Below are positions 1 to 10,275 of a stretch of DNA of 64,000 nt, piece by piece. Source of the DNA: Thalassolituus sp. (GTDB lineage: Bacteria; Pseudomonadota; Gammaproteobacteria; Pseudomonadales; Oceanobacteraceae); NCBI GenBank assembly GCA_006212115.1, contig PDUK01000023.1, forward strand, positions 1 to 64,000, in the 5' to 3' direction. The first letter of the stretch is position 1, and each line of letters begins with the position of its first letter. The notes below the pieces were generated by a model that saw nothing but the letters and a program-made list of their open reading frames with translations, was not told the DNA's origin and did no database searches. The position numbers and the translations under genes are program-made.

Positions 1-1046
1 GCCCGGAAATCGTTGCAGAAGCCGTTAAGGTTCTGAACGTAGCGAACGAAAAATTCAATCTGGGTCTGGAGCTGGTGGACGGTCTGGTAGGTGGTTCTGC
101 CTACGACGTGCACGGTACGCCACTGCCAGAAGAAACTATGGACAAAGCCCGTGCAGCCGACGCAATTCTGCTGGGTGCGGTAGGTGGTCCTAAGTGGGAT
201 AACCTTGAAGATCGCGAACTGCGTCCTGAAAAAGGTCTGCTGGGTCTGCGTTCAGGTCTGGAGTTGTTCGGTAACCTACGTCCGGCAATCCTGTACCCGC
301 AACTGGCGGATGCGTCTTCACTGAAGCCTGAAGTGGTTTCTGGCCTGGATATTTTGATTGTGCGTGAACTGACTGGTGGCATTTACTTCGGTAAGCCTCG
401 CGGTATCCGTACTCTCGAAAACGGTGAACGTGAAGGCTACAACACTTACGTGTACAGCGAGTCTGAGATTAAGCGTATCGCTCATGTAGCGTTCCAGTCG
501 GCCATGAAGCGCAACAAGAAGCTGTGTTCAGTCGACAAAGCCAACGTTCTGGAAGTGACTGTGCTGTGGCGCGAGATTCTGGAAGAAGTGGGCAAAGAAT
601 ACCCAGAAGTTGAACTGTCTCACATGTACGTTGATAACGCGGCGATGCAGCTGGTGCGTGCGCCTAAGCAGTTCGACGTCATGGTTACCGGGAACATGTT
701 CGGTGACATCCTGTCAGATGCAGCTGCAATGCTGACCGGTTCTATTGGTATGTTGCCTTCAGCCTCTCTGGATAAAGACAACAAAGGTATGTACGAGCCA
801 TGTCATGGTTCGGCTCCAGATATCGCAGGTCAGGGCATTGCTAACCCATTGGCAACCATCCTTTCAGCTGCGATGATGTTGCGCTACTCACTGGGTGAAG
901 GTGCTGCGGCGGACGCAATCGAAAAAGCCGTCAGCAACGTACTCGATAAAGGTCTGCGTACCGGCGACATCTTCTCTGACGGTATGCAGAAAGTTTCTAC
1001 TGCCGAGATGGGCGAAGCAGTTGTGGCTGCTCTGCAGGAGGTTTAA
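1..1046 (+). CDS. leuB: 3-isopropylmalate dehydrogenase, 5' end cut by the window
   Basis: LeuB oxidatively decarboxylates 3-isopropylmalate in leucine synthesis, in the cytoplasm. The reading frame is open from base 3 and begins inside the conserved N-terminal GDGIGPE motif (PEIVAEAV is visible), so only about a dozen residues are missing. The family signature with YVDNAAM and the C-terminal [10 protein letters not shown] and HGSAPDIAG motifs, which bind metal and NAD, are intact. A GTG at position 75 is internal and is not the start. The stop is followed after 4 bases by asd, whose ribosome binding site lies in the last codons of leuB, so the two are probably cotranscribed. Confidence 0.97.
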   Translation, partial: PEIVAEAVKVLNVANEKFNLGLELVDGLVGGSAYDVHGTPLPEETMDKARAADAILLGAVGGPKWDNLEDRELRPEKGLLGLRSGLELFGNLRPAILYPQLADASSLKPEVVSGLDILIVRELTGGIYFGKPRGIRTLENGEREGYNTYVYSESEIKRIAHVAFQSAMKRNKKLCSVDKANVLEVTVLWREILEEVGKEYPEVELSHMYVDNAAMQLVRAPKQFDVMVTGNMFGDILSDAAAMLTGSIGMLPSASLDKDNKGMYEPCHGSAPDIAGQGIANPLATILSAAMMLRYSLGEGAAADAIEKAVSNVLDKGLRTGDIFSDGMQKVSTAEMGEAVVAALQEV

Positions 1047-1050
1047 TTCA

Positions 1051-2172
1051 ATGTCACAGATGAATGTTGGCCTGGTTGGCTGGCGCGGTATGGTTGGCTC
1101 TGTCCTGATGCAACGCATGCGGGAAGAGAAAGATTTCGACCTGATCAACCCGGTGTTTTTCACCACGTCTCAGAAGGGCCTTCCAGCCCCTGACTTTGCG
1201 GGTAAAGACTGCGGCACGCTGGAAGACGCGTTCGATATCGACGCGCTGAAAGCACAGGATGTCATCATTACCTGTCAGGGCGGTGATTACACTAAAGAAG
1301 TCTACGGCAAGCTGCGTGAAGCGGGCTGGAATGGTTACTGGATCGATGCAGCATCATCATTGCGCATGGATGACAGCGCTATCATCGTCCTTGATCCGGT
1401 GAACAAAGACGTTATCGAAAAAGGCATTGAGTCAGGTGTAAAAACCTACGTTGGCGGTAACTGTACCGTTAGCCTGATGCTGCTGGCACTGGGCGGTCTG
1501 TTCGAGAAAGATTTAGTTGAATGGGTAGCTCCGCAGACCTATCAGGCGGCGTCTGGCTCTGGTGCGCGTCACATGCGCGAACTGATTTCTCAGATGGGTG
1601 CTATCCGCGACGAAGTGAAAGATAAGCTTGATGATCCTGCTAGTGCGATTCTGGAAATCGACCGTCAGGTGGCTGATTTCATCCGTAGCGATGCATTGCC
1701 GACCGACCAGTTTGGTGTGCCTCTGGCGGGTAGCCTGATTCCATACATCGACTCTCAGCTGGAATCTGGTCAGAGCCGCGAAGAATGGAAAGCACAGGTT
1801 GAAGCTAACAAGATTATGGGTCGCAGCGATGATCAGGTGCCAGTCGATGGTCTCTGTGTTCGTGTCGGGGCGATGCGTTGTCACAGTCAGGCAATGACCA
1901 TCAAGCTGAAAAAAGATCTGCCAGTCAGTGAAATTGAAAGCATTCTGGCCGGTCACAATGACTGGGTGAAAGTGGTTCCGAATGATCGCGATGTGAGCAT
2001 GACCGAACTGACTCCAGCCAAAGTGACGGGCACATTAAGTATCCCGGTAGGCCGTATTCGTAAGTTGAATATGGGGCCGGAATATATTTCTGCCTTTACG
2101 GTGGGTGATCAGCTCCTTTGGGGCGCAGCTGAGCCACTTCGCCGAATGTTGCGCATTTTGTTGACTAAGTGA
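1051..2172 (+). CDS. asd: aspartate-semialdehyde dehydrogenase
   Basis: Asd reduces aspartyl phosphate to aspartate semialdehyde, feeding lysine, threonine, methionine and diaminopimelate synthesis. The product is 373 residues, the normal length. The N-terminal NADP fold shows [11 protein letters not shown], and the catalytic cysteine is Cys138 in GGNCTVS. The frame is open further upstream into leuB, but the ATG at 1051 has a strong AGGAGG site ten bases before it and gives the standard [11 protein letters not shown] start. It ends at a clear intrinsic terminator, so the leuB-asd unit stops here. Confidence 0.98.
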   Translation: MSQMNVGLVGWRGMVGSVLMQRMREEKDFDLINPVFFTTSQKGLPAPDFAGKDCGTLEDAFDIDALKAQDVIITCQGGDYTKEVYGKLREAGWNGYWIDAASSLRMDDSAIIVLDPVNKDVIEKGIESGVKTYVGGNCTVSLMLLALGGLFEKDLVEWVAPQTYQAASGSGARHMRELISQMGAIRDEVKDKLDDPASAILEIDRQVADFIRSDALPTDQFGVPLAGSLIPYIDSQLESGQSREEWKAQVEANKIMGRSDDQVPVDGLCVRVGAMRCHSQAMTIKLKKDLPVSEIESILAGHNDWVKVVPNDRDVSMTELTPAKVTGTLSIPVGRIRKLNMGPEYISAFTVGDQLLWGAAEPLRRMLRILLTK

Positions 2173-2174
2173 TT

Positions 2175-2203
2175 AAAAAGCGGGGCATTTGCCCCGCTTT
2201 TTT
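2175..2203 (+). terminator. intrinsic terminator after asd
   Basis: An A-run and GC-rich stem (AGCGGGGC pairing with GCCCCGCT), a four-base ATTT loop and a run of six T residues start three bases after the asd stop. The A-rich left flank would also let it act on the opposite strand, but no minus-strand gene ends here. Confidence 0.9.
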
Positions 2204-2277
2204 CATGGTGGCTGGTAAAAAAATGCTCTAAGTGTTTCATGCGTCACGCTTTTATCCCCCGTAAGCCGGGCAAAATA

Positions 2278-2306
2278 TTGCGTTAGCTGACTTTATATTT
2301 GATACT
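2278..2306 (+). promoter_or_regulatory. candidate sigma-70 promoter of fimV
   Basis: TTGCGT at 2278-2283 and GATACT at 2301-2306 are separated by 17 bases. They lie in the 218-base gap between the asd terminator and the fimV start, the only space where fimV could have its own promoter. The leader would be about 110 bases. This is a consensus match only. Confidence 0.45.
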
Positions 2307-2421
2307 ACGAAGCGCTTATGAACGGAATCTATAAGTAAGCTTGGTCAGGATCATCTAAAAAGAAAGCGGTTTCTCGATAAACCTGCGATACATCGTCGCG
2401 AACGACAACAAGGAAGCAATA

Positions 2422-5400
2422 ATGAAGCGCCTACTTGCTAAAAGCATTCTGTTGGCTGGGGGAATGTCCTTACTTATCTTCTCAAATTCTGGCACTTGGC
2501 CTGGGTGAGATGAAGTTGGATTCTGCATTGAATCAACCCCTGAATGCTAAGATAGAGCTTATTGATGCGCAGGGTCTGACAAACGCTGAAATAAAGCCGA
2601 AACTCGCAAGTGCAGCGGATTTTGAACGAGCGGGTATCGATCGCTATCAATTCCTGACGCAAATGAAATTTTCCGTGAATGGTGACCGCATTCTGATCAC
2701 CACTCGCGATCCGGTTAATGAACCTTTTCTGAACTTCCTCGTTGAGTTGAACTGGCCTGCCGGTCGAGTTTTACGTGAGTACACCGTACTGCTTGACCCA
2801 CCTGTCTTTGAAGAAGGTCGCGTTCAACCTTTGGTCGCTGTTCCCGCAGGCTCCGTACAATCGACCGCGACAGTGACGACTCAGCCAGCGCCTGCACCAA
2901 AGCCTGCGCCGACTCGCTCGAATACCTGGCAGGAGCCAGCCGCACCGGGTACTTATAAAGTACAGCCGAACGATACCTTGTGGGAAATTGCACTGGCTAC
3001 CCGTCCAGATTCATCAGTAAGTCCACAGCAGATGATGATCGCGCTTCAGGATGTAAACCCAGACGCATTCATTAACGGCAATATTAATCGCCTGAAAACG
3101 CACACTGTTCTCGATATTCCAGACGCCTCAATTATCGAAACCGTTAATAACCGTGAAGCGGTTGCTGAGGTAGTTCGCCAGAATCGGGAATTGAAAGCGG
3201 GTGTTGCACAAATTGATGCAACCGGTCGTAAGAACGATGCACCAGCCCCGCGTAAAAGCACTGGTAACGGTGAAGTACGTCTACTTGCCTCACAGGCTGA
3301 TGGCGACGCCAACCAGTCTGGAGGTTCAGTGTCGGGTGCAGCCGGTACTCGAGGTGCAGCGGATACTGATCTCGCTATTGCACTTGAAAACCTGGATAAG
3401 AGCCAACGTGAAAACCAGGAATTGGTTGATCGCCTGAGTGCACTTGAAGAACAGCTTGCGAAAATGGAGCGCCTGATTGCGCTTCAGAATGATCAATTGG
3501 CCAGTATGCAGGCCGAGTCCGCGAACAATGCTGCTAAGCCAGAAGAAGCGGCCGCCAATGCACGGCAGGATCAAAACGCAACTTCTGAAGCAGCCGTTGA
3601 AACGGGTGATGCCGTAGTAGCTAACCAAACTGCTGAAGAGGCTACAAAACAGGAACAGCTAACTACTGTTTCTGAATCGGCTGTAGAGACTGATGATACC
3701 GCACCTTCTGGAGCTGAAAATTCTGAAGTCAGTGAATCAGGAGCAGAGGTTGCAGGCGCCGAGGGTCAGGCTGCTGTAGCCGAGGGCGACTCTTCCTCTG
3801 ATGGTGGCAGCGCTGAGACAGATTACAACTACAGCGAGCAAACTGATGCAGCGTTGACTGCACCGGTTGCTTCAGAAACCGCTGAGCAGAAAGCGATGGC
3901 AGAGCGTGCCGCTGCAGAAGCGCGCAAAGCGGCATCACAGTCAAATCAGTCCATTGTCGATAAGATTCTGGCCGTTCCATACGAATATCTGGCAATCGCC
4001 GCAGGCCTGCTGCTGACGCTGATTGTTCTGGTGCTCCGTTTACGTGCACGCAAAGAAGAAGAGGCTGTTGCCGCTGCCGAGAAAGAGCTCGCTGCTGAAG
4101 ATGTAGCGGCTTCCGGTGCAGCACTGGATGATTTTGACCAGCTTGATGGTCTCAATGGGCCAGACGGCGATGATCTTCCTGATTTTGAAGAAAGTGCGCT
4201 AGCTGACAACAACGAAAGCGAGTTTGGCGACTTCGACCTTGGCAATGACGATCCAACCCAGAACATCGAGTCTGATCTGGCTGACATTGATCTTGATGCC
4301 TACGAAGACGCTGATGCTGAATACGAAACCGTAGGTCAGACCGAAGATGCACTCAGTGAGTCGGACATCTATATCGCATACGGTAAGTTTGATCAGGCGA
4401 TTGAACTGCTGAAAGGCGCCATTGCGGCTGAACCAGAGCGCACAGATTTGCGACTGAAACAGCTGGAAGTGTTGTCCTCACTTGACGACGCTCAGGCATT
4501 CGCAGAGTCAGAGTCAGACCTGATAGCTCTGGGCAATGCCGATGCCAATGCCGCAGCCGCTGAATTGCGTATGCAGCTGAGCAATCCTGTTGAACCCGAG
4601 ATTCGCGCGGATGACGCTTTGTCTCTTGATGGTGACTTGCCATCGCTGGATGACTCTGCGGAAGGTGAGTTCGATGACGGAATGGACTTTGGTGCGGCAC
4701 TCGATTTCGGTGACGATGTTAAGCCTGAAGATGACGGTATTGGCGCCAAGCTTGAAACCGTTCCGGAGCTGGAGTTGGGCGAGTCTTCTGACTTTGACGC
4801 TGAAGGCGAAGGTGTCAACATGTCCCTCGAAGATGAAGCGCCAGAGCTGGATGACGAGCTGCTTAATTTCGACATGGAAGACAGCGACCAGCTTGAGAAT
4901 GATGAATCGGATTCACTGGCCGAGCTGGACTCAGCCCCTGCGCTGGATATCGAAGCGGAAGATTCTGCTGAAGAAGGTGCGGGTAGCTTTGAGCTTGATG
5001 AAGAGCTGGTTGGTGACCTCGAAGAATTGCCAGCGGCAGACTTATCTGACGAGCCTGAGCTGGAAGCCGGTCTGGACTTCAGCACCGATGAGTTTGAACT
5101 GGACGAAGAAGGCCTGACAGCCGCGCTGGAAGAAAATGAGGCGCCGGTAACGGACGCTTCTGTGGAAGTGAAAGAGGAAGACGATCTTTCACTCGATTTC
5201 GAATTAGATGAGCCTGTTGCTGTATCTGATGAGTTGGATGACCTTCTCGACGAATCTGAGCCGGGTGTAGAGTCTCTTGACGCTTTGGTTGAGGACGGTA
5301 CTGAAGACGGTTCGAAAGTAGACGCCGTCGATAGCATCGAAAACGTCTCTGATGCGCTAGCAGCAGAAGAGTCAGATGATGACCTGCCAGAGCTGACCTT

Positions 5401-5923
5401 CGACGTCGATACGGATGATGCTGAGTCAGTCGATCTTGCTGATCTGAGCCTTGATCAAAATAGTGATCAGGACAGTGACCTGACAGAAGACCTGACTGCC
5501 GAAGCTGTACAGGACGAAGTTGCGCCGGATGATGCACCTCTGGCGTTGGAAGATCTTGAGCTTCCTAGTGACGACGCATTGGCAGAAGCTTCAGGCTCTC
5601 AGTCTGATGAGCCAGAGGCGTCAACCGATGAGGATTCTGATGCCTCTGACGAGCTGGAAGGTCTGATGTCCATGGACGCGGATGATCTTGCTGAGAACAG
5701 TGATCTTATCGGTGGTATTGATCTGGATGAACTGGCGGCAGCGGATGATGAGTTCGACTTCCTGGCTGGTACCGATGAGTGTGCTACCAAGCTGGATCTG
5801 GCTCAGGCCTATGTCGATATGGAAGATGTCGATGGCGCGAAAGAGCTGCTTCAGGAAGTGATTCAGGAAGGTAATGACGCCCAGAAACAAGAGGCAAAAG
5901 ACCTAATGGACAAACTATCCTGA
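2422..5923 (+). CDS. fimV: FimV-like polar LysM protein, with an apparent frameshift in the signal peptide
   Basis: FimV is an inner-membrane hub protein that binds peptidoglycan and organises type IV pili and cell-pole assembly. From residue 20 or so the 1162-codon frame has everything expected: the GLGE...SALNQPLNAKIEL N-terminal domain, a LysM domain near residue 171 (YKVQPNDTLWEIA), a coiled coil around 310-350, one membrane helix near 516-540, a long Asp/Glu-rich cytoplasmic part and a short C-terminal TPR-like domain (LDLAQAYVDMEDVDGAKELL). The only ATG with a good AAGGAAG site, at 2422, starts a convincing signal peptide (MKRLLAKSILLAGGMSLL) but in another frame, which stops at 2506. 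Dropping one base near 2476 joins the two. Without that shift, only a TTG at 2435 could start the main frame, without a proper signal sequence. Confidence 0.88.
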
Positions 5924-5927
5924 TTCT

Positions 5928-6755
5928 ATGAGTGATTTAGAAGCCGGCCATCGTCGCTATGCGGCGGTGGTTGAATACAACGGTGCCAGGTTTCATGGTT
6001 GGCAGCGTCAGAAACACCACAACGAACCTACGATTCAGGCCGCTCTCGAAGCGGCCATTTCTATTGTTGCGAACCATCCAGTCACAGTTTCCTGTGCAGG
6101 GAGAACCGATGCCGGTGTGCACGCGACACGTCAGGTCATTCATTTCGACACCACCGCCATTCGCAAAGATTACGGTTGGATGATGGGCGTCAATACCAAT
6201 CTCCCTGAGGGCGTTGCGCTGCAATGGGTTGGTGAGGTTGGTGGCGATTTTCATGCGCGCTACAAAGCGCAGGCCCGTCGCTATCGTTACCTGATCTACG
6301 ATAATCCCTCCCGCATGGCATTGATGCACGATCAGTTAACCTGGTGGAAATACCCGCTCGACGCCGAGCGAATGCACGAGGCTGCTCAGCATCTTATCGG
6401 GACGCATGATTTCACCTCGTTTCGCGCGAAAGATTGCCAGGCAAAATCGCCTGTTAAAGAGATGCATGCCATTTCGGTGAAACGTTATGGGCGTATTATC
6501 GTGGTGGATTTGGAATGCAGCGCTTTTCTTTATCACATGGTCAGGAATATTGTTGGTGTTCTGCTTCCTATCGGTGAGGGCAATCAACCGACTGACTGGA
6601 TGAAACAAGTATTGGAGCAATGCGACCGTTCGAAAGCAGGTGTGACTGCGCCCGGAGGTGGCTTGTATTTCATTGGGGTGAAATACCCGGAGGCGTTCAG
6701 TATTCCGTGCCAGCCTTGGGGGCCAGCGCTGTTTGAACCTCTTATCAGCAACTGA
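5928..6755 (+). CDS. truA: tRNA pseudouridine(38-40) synthase TruA
   Basis: TruA isomerises uridines 38-40 in the anticodon stem-loop of many tRNAs. The 275-residue product carries the TruA signature AGRTDAGVHA with the catalytic Asp61, the N-terminal YNGARFHGWQ motif, and the C-terminal FLYHMVRNIVG segment. It starts four bases after the fimV stop. The fimV-truA order is conserved in pseudomonads and relatives, so cotranscription is likely. Confidence 0.97.
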   Translation: MSDLEAGHRRYAAVVEYNGARFHGWQRQKHHNEPTIQAALEAAISIVANHPVTVSCAGRTDAGVHATRQVIHFDTTAIRKDYGWMMGVNTNLPEGVALQWVGEVGGDFHARYKAQARRYRYLIYDNPSRMALMHDQLTWWKYPLDAERMHEAAQHLIGTHDFTSFRAKDCQAKSPVKEMHAISVKRYGRIIVVDLECSAFLYHMVRNIVGVLLPIGEGNQPTDWMKQVLEQCDRSKAGVTAPGGGLYFIGVKYPEAFSIPCQPWGPALFEPLISN

Positions 6756-6770
6756 ATGGACGAGATTAAG

Positions 6771-7277
6771 ATGCGCTATACGCTTCTGTGGTTTTGCGGC
6801 CTGCTTGCCGCTTTGACGTTATCGGCCTGCGGTGGAGATTGGGGGCCGGAAGACGACGGAGATGGGTTTGGTGATACCGGAGGCAACACTCGCACTGACG
6901 TTGATTTCGAGGTTATTCATCAGGGCACCAGTAATAATTCCGGCGACAGTCAGGATAGGCGGGTCAGGTTTCTGACCGATCAGATTACTTACGAAGATGA
7001 GTTGGCAAAATATTCGTCTACATCTGCGCGTAATATTGAGTTTTCCGATGCTCAGCTGCTGCTCGTCGATATGGGAACGCAGCCTACGGGTGGATACTCG
7101 GTAGCCGTTTCGGATGTCTATGAAGAGAGTGATGTCGTCAATCTCATCATCAGCTACACGCATCCGGAGTCGGATTGTTCTGTCACTCAAGCGGAGACAG
7201 ATCCGTATCTTTTCATCCGTCTTGATTCCAGCCTTGATGTGATCCTCACTGAGGAAATCGCTTATACTGCCTGTTGA
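6771..7277 (+). CDS. lipoprotein with a PrcB-like C-terminal domain
   Basis: A lipoprotein signal peptide (LLAALTLSAC, lipobox cysteine about residue 20) precedes an acidic Gly/Asp-rich linker and a C-terminal domain with the TGGYSVAV ... VTQ ... YLFIRL pattern of the PrcB C-terminal family. PrcB of Treponema is part of a protease complex; here the function is unknown. An ATG at 6756 directly abuts the truA stop and is also in frame. I prefer 6771 because it places the positive residue right before the hydrophobic stretch. It sits between truA and trpF, where most relatives have nothing. Confidence 0.75.
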   Translation: MRYTLLWFCGLLAALTLSACGGDWGPEDDGDGFGDTGGNTRTDVDFEVIHQGTSNNSGDSQDRRVRFLTDQITYEDELAKYSSTSARNIEFSDAQLLLVDMGTQPTGGYSVAVSDVYEESDVVNLIISYTHPESDCSVTQAETDPYLFIRLDSSLDVILTEEIAYTAC

Positions 7278-7301
7278 TTTGACTACCGGTAGATAGCTTT
7301 G

Positions 7302-7949
7302 ATGTTGCGGACGCGGATTAAAATATGTGGAATTACCCGGCCTGAAGATGCGCGGGCGGCGGTGGAGTCGGGCGCGGATGCCCTGGGACTCGTGTTTTAC
7401 CCTCCAAGCCCTCGTGCGGTGGATGTTTCCCAGGCTAAGGCCGCAGTTGACGGCGTTCCTGCATTTGTTTCCGTAACTGCTCTCTTTGTAAATCCGACTG
7501 TGGAAGAGGTGCAAAGCGTTTTGGATAACGTTAGAATTGACCTTATCCAATTCCATGGTGATGAAGATGACGACTTTTGTCGACAGTTCAAACGCCCCTA
7601 CATTAAAGCCCTCCGTGTCCGGCAAGCGTCGGATGTGGTGGCGTCGTGCCTGCGCTTCCCTGGCGCACTGGCAATTCTCCTAGACAGCTACAAGCCCGGG
7701 GTGCCGGGAGGAACGGGAGAGACTTTCGATTGGTCACTTGTTCCTGAAACACCACCCAAACCTATTGTTCTTGCTGGCGGTCTTGAACCCAGTAACGTTG
7801 CCTCTGCAATAAAGCAAATACGGCCTTTCGCTGTTGATATCAGTGGAGGCGTCGAGGCCTCGAAGGGTATCAAGGATCACAGCAAAATTACCGATTTTGT
7901 TAATGAGGTGTATCGTGTCGATCAACTCTACAGAGAAAACCACAGCTGA
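7302..7949 (+). CDS. trpF: phosphoribosylanthranilate isomerase
   Basis: TrpF converts N-(5-phosphoribosyl)anthranilate to the carboxyphenylamino-deoxyribulose phosphate in tryptophan synthesis. The TIM-barrel product of 215 residues shows the KICGITR motif with catalytic Cys9, the QFHGDE strand, [14 protein letters not shown], and DISGGVE near the C-terminus. The ATG at 7302 is chosen over the in-frame TTG one codon earlier. Its 3' end overlaps the preferred trpB start by 35 bases, so translation is probably coupled. Confidence 0.97.
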   Translation: MLRTRIKICGITRPEDARAAVESGADALGLVFYPPSPRAVDVSQAKAAVDGVPAFVSVTALFVNPTVEEVQSVLDNVRIDLIQFHGDEDDDFCRQFKRPYIKALRVRQASDVVASCLRFPGALAILLDSYKPGVPGGTGETFDWSLVPETPPKPIVLAGGLEPSNVASAIKQIRPFAVDISGGVEASKGIKDHSKITDFVNEVYRVDQLYRENHS

Positions 7950-9147
7950 TTTCAATGTCGACCTGCCAGATGCCAGTGGGCACTTTGGTATCTTCGGAGG
8001 GCGCTTTGTCTCCGAAACCCTGACTGCAGCATTGGATGAGCTGCAGTCAACTTACGAAAAACTGCGTAATGATCCTGATTTTCAGGCGGAGTTCGACAAG
8101 GAACTCGCGCATTACGTAGGTCGACCTTCTCCATTGTATTTTGCAGAACGCCTGACCGAAGTGTGCGGCGGTGCAAAAATCTTCCTTAAACGCGAAGACC
8201 TGAACCACACAGGTGCCCACAAGGTAAATAACACCATTGGTCAGGCGCTGCTGGCTAAGTACATGGGCAAGAAAAAGGTTATTGCCGAAACGGGTGCAGG
8301 CCAGCACGGTGTCGCATCTGCGACCGTAGCGGCTCGCTTTGGTCTCGAGTGTAAGGTCTTCATGGGGGCAACTGACGTTGAGCGCCAGAAGCTGAATGTA
8401 TATCGCATGAAGTTACTGGGTGCAGAAGTTGAATCCGTTACTTGTGGTACGAAAACCCTGAAGGACGCGATGAATGAAGCAATGCGTCACTGGGTTACCA
8501 ACGTCGAAGATACTTTCTACATTATTGGTACAGCGGCCGGGCCACACCCGTATCCAATGCTCGTACGTGATTTCCAGAGCATTATTGGTCGCGAGACCCA
8601 GCGCCAGTGCGATGCTCAGATTGGTCGCCAGCCGGACGCCGTCGTTGCGTGTGTAGGCGGTGGCTCTAATGCGATCGGTATGTTCCACCCATACATCAAA
8701 TACCCTGAGGTGCAGATGTACGGTGTTGAAGCCGGTGGACTTGGTCTGCACGGTGATGATCACGCCGCTCCGCTCAGTAAAGGTAAGCCAGGCGTTCTCC
8801 ATGGAAATCGTACATACCTGATGGAGGACGAGAACGGCCAGATTATGGGGACGCACTCAGTATCGGCCGGTCTGGATTATCCGGGAGTTGGCCCAGAGCA
8901 TAGTTGGTTGAAAGACGTAGGTCGTGCTCAGTATGTTGCGGCTACGGACGATGAAGCTATTGATGCTTTCCACAAGTTGACGCGCCTAGAAGGCATTATG
9001 CCAGCCTTGGAAACATCGCATGCAGTTGCATACGCCATGAAGTTGGCGGCAACCATGGATAAGGACCAGGTAATTGTCGTAAATCTGTCAGGTCGTGGTG
9101 ATAAAGATATACACACGATTGCAGAATTAGATGGTGTAACGGCGTAA
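7915..9147 (+). CDS. trpB: tryptophan synthase beta chain
   Basis: TrpB condenses indole with serine using pyridoxal phosphate, as the beta subunit of the alpha2-beta2 tryptophan synthase. The PLP lysine is Lys103 in [17 protein letters not shown] and the phosphate-binding [10 protein letters not shown] loop are present. The start is a GTG at 7915, preceded by GAGG at a normal distance and lying inside trpF, giving 410 residues. An ATG four codons upstream (7903) is possible but has no ribosome binding site. Confidence 0.96.
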   Translation: MSINSTEKTTADFNVDLPDASGHFGIFGGRFVSETLTAALDELQSTYEKLRNDPDFQAEFDKELAHYVGRPSPLYFAERLTEVCGGAKIFLKREDLNHTGAHKVNNTIGQALLAKYMGKKKVIAETGAGQHGVASATVAARFGLECKVFMGATDVERQKLNVYRMKLLGAEVESVTCGTKTLKDAMNEAMRHWVTNVEDTFYIIGTAAGPHPYPMLVRDFQSIIGRETQRQCDAQIGRQPDAVVACVGGGSNAIGMFHPYIKYPEVQMYGVEAGGLGLHGDDHAAPLSKGKPGVLHGNRTYLMEDENGQIMGTHSVSAGLDYPGVGPEHSWLKDVGRAQYVAATDDEAIDAFHKLTRLEGIMPALETSHAVAYAMKLAATMDKDQVIVVNLSGRGDKDIHTIAELDGVTA

Positions 9148-9434
9148 GTGCAGAGGTTATTGTCAGCTTTATCAGCATATTGACCCGTTTGGTTAACTTA
9201 AAGCTGGCTTCTGGCCTCATTTCATCCATTTGTGCCTGTTTCTTGCAGTCGACTCAATACGCGACGGTTTCCGGGGGAGCCACCGGCTCTTCATACGGAA
9301 GCCGCAGGACGCGTTTCACTGCAGATGCAGACAACTCCGGTGGTGTTAATGGCCACGGTACATTTGGATGTTTTTGCTTATCCATGGATTGACGGCAGCC
9401 CGAGTGGATGCCGGTGAAGATTAGAGTGAAAGAT
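9148..9434 (+). other. 287-base gap between trpB and trpA without a convincing gene
   Basis: trpB and trpA are usually adjacent or overlapping, so a gap this long is unusual. Short frames on the plus strand (9180-9392 and 9232-9417) show no recognisable domain. A minus-strand frame of 72 codons (9472 to 9254) reads into the trpA start and ends in a Pro-rich tail. I could not identify any of them. No clear terminator or promoter is visible. Confidence 0.5.
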
Positions 9435-10256
9435 ATGAACCGTATCAGTAAAACATTTGACGCCCTGGCCACTCAGGGCAAGAAAGCCTTGATTCCATAC
9501 GTGACTGCGGGTGATCCCAATAAAGAAGCCACTGTGCCTATGATGCATGCACTGGTTGAAGCGGGTGCCGACGTAATCGAACTGGGAGTGCCATTTTCTG
9601 ATCCAATGGCGGATGGTCCGACCATTCAGCTTGCTTGTGAACGTTCTCTTGCGCACGGAACCTCACTGCGTGATGTTCTGGGTATGGTTACTGAATTCCG
9701 TCAGACCAACACGACCACGCCGATTGTACTGATGGGTTACCTGAATCCGGTTGAGGCGATGGGCTACCCAACGTTTGTGGAGCTGGCTTCGAAGGCGGGT
9801 GTAGATGGTGTTCTGGTTGTAGATATGCCCCCTGAGGAAGCGTGTGACGTCGATGCTATGTTTGAGCAGGCGGGGCTCGACTTTATCTACCTGCTGGCGC
9901 CTACCAGTACGGAAGAGCGCATCAAAACCATCGGTGAGGTTGGACGCGGTTATGTCTACTACGTATCGCTACGCGGTGTAACCGGTTCGGCTGCCATTGA
10001 TGTTGAAGATGTGGAGCGTAATCTGGATCGCATTCGCCAGCATGTTAAAGCGCCATTGTGTGTTGGCTTCGGTATCCAGAATGCGGAAGCAGCAGCTCGT
10101 GTTTCTGACGTCTGTGATGGTGTGATTGTGGGTAGTGCATTGGTCAGTCGGATCGCTGAGCAAGCTGATAACCCGCAACAAGCTATGAAAGATGTGTCTG
10201 AACTTGCACACAGCATGCGCGTCGCGATGGATGCACATGAAGCCTTAGAGGCATGA
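9435..10256 (+). CDS. trpA: tryptophan synthase alpha chain
   Basis: TrpA cleaves indole-3-glycerol phosphate and channels indole to TrpB. The catalytic residues fall at Glu49 (DVIELG) and Asp60 (DPMADG), the same numbers as in E. coli TrpA when translation starts at the ATG at 9435. That supports this start over the frame's extension to 9408. The length is 273 residues. The C-terminal phosphate-binding VGFGI and GVIVGSALV segments are intact. folC follows after 19 bases. Confidence 0.97.
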   Translation: MNRISKTFDALATQGKKALIPYVTAGDPNKEATVPMMHALVEAGADVIELGVPFSDPMADGPTIQLACERSLAHGTSLRDVLGMVTEFRQTNTTTPIVLMGYLNPVEAMGYPTFVELASKAGVDGVLVVDMPPEEACDVDAMFEQAGLDFIYLLAPTSTEERIKTIGEVGRGYVYYVSLRGVTGSAAIDVEDVERNLDRIRQHVKAPLCVGFGIQNAEAAARVSDVCDGVIVGSALVSRIAEQADNPQQAMKDVSELAHSMRVAMDAHEALEA

Positions 10257-10275
10257 CACCCGGGAATACCCTTTA

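Noticed and set aside
895-1050. 52-codon upstream extension of asd
   Set aside because: It lies inside leuB in another frame, gives no homology, and the ATG at 1051 has the ribosome site and the family start.
3729-4124. Pro/Arg/Gln-rich minus-strand frames opposite fimV
   Set aside because: They are low-complexity shadows of the Ala/Glu-rich linker, with no start signal and no support.
4492-5337. Ser-rich 281-codon frame on the minus strand
   Set aside because: It is the antisense image of the Asp/Glu-rich FimV domain: GAx codons read as TCx on the other strand give Ser runs. The plus-strand frame is clearly FimV.
9180-9392. 70-codon plus-strand frame between trpB and trpA
   Set aside because: There is no ribosome site, no domain, and a competing frame of similar length overlaps it, so I kept it only as part of the gap entry.
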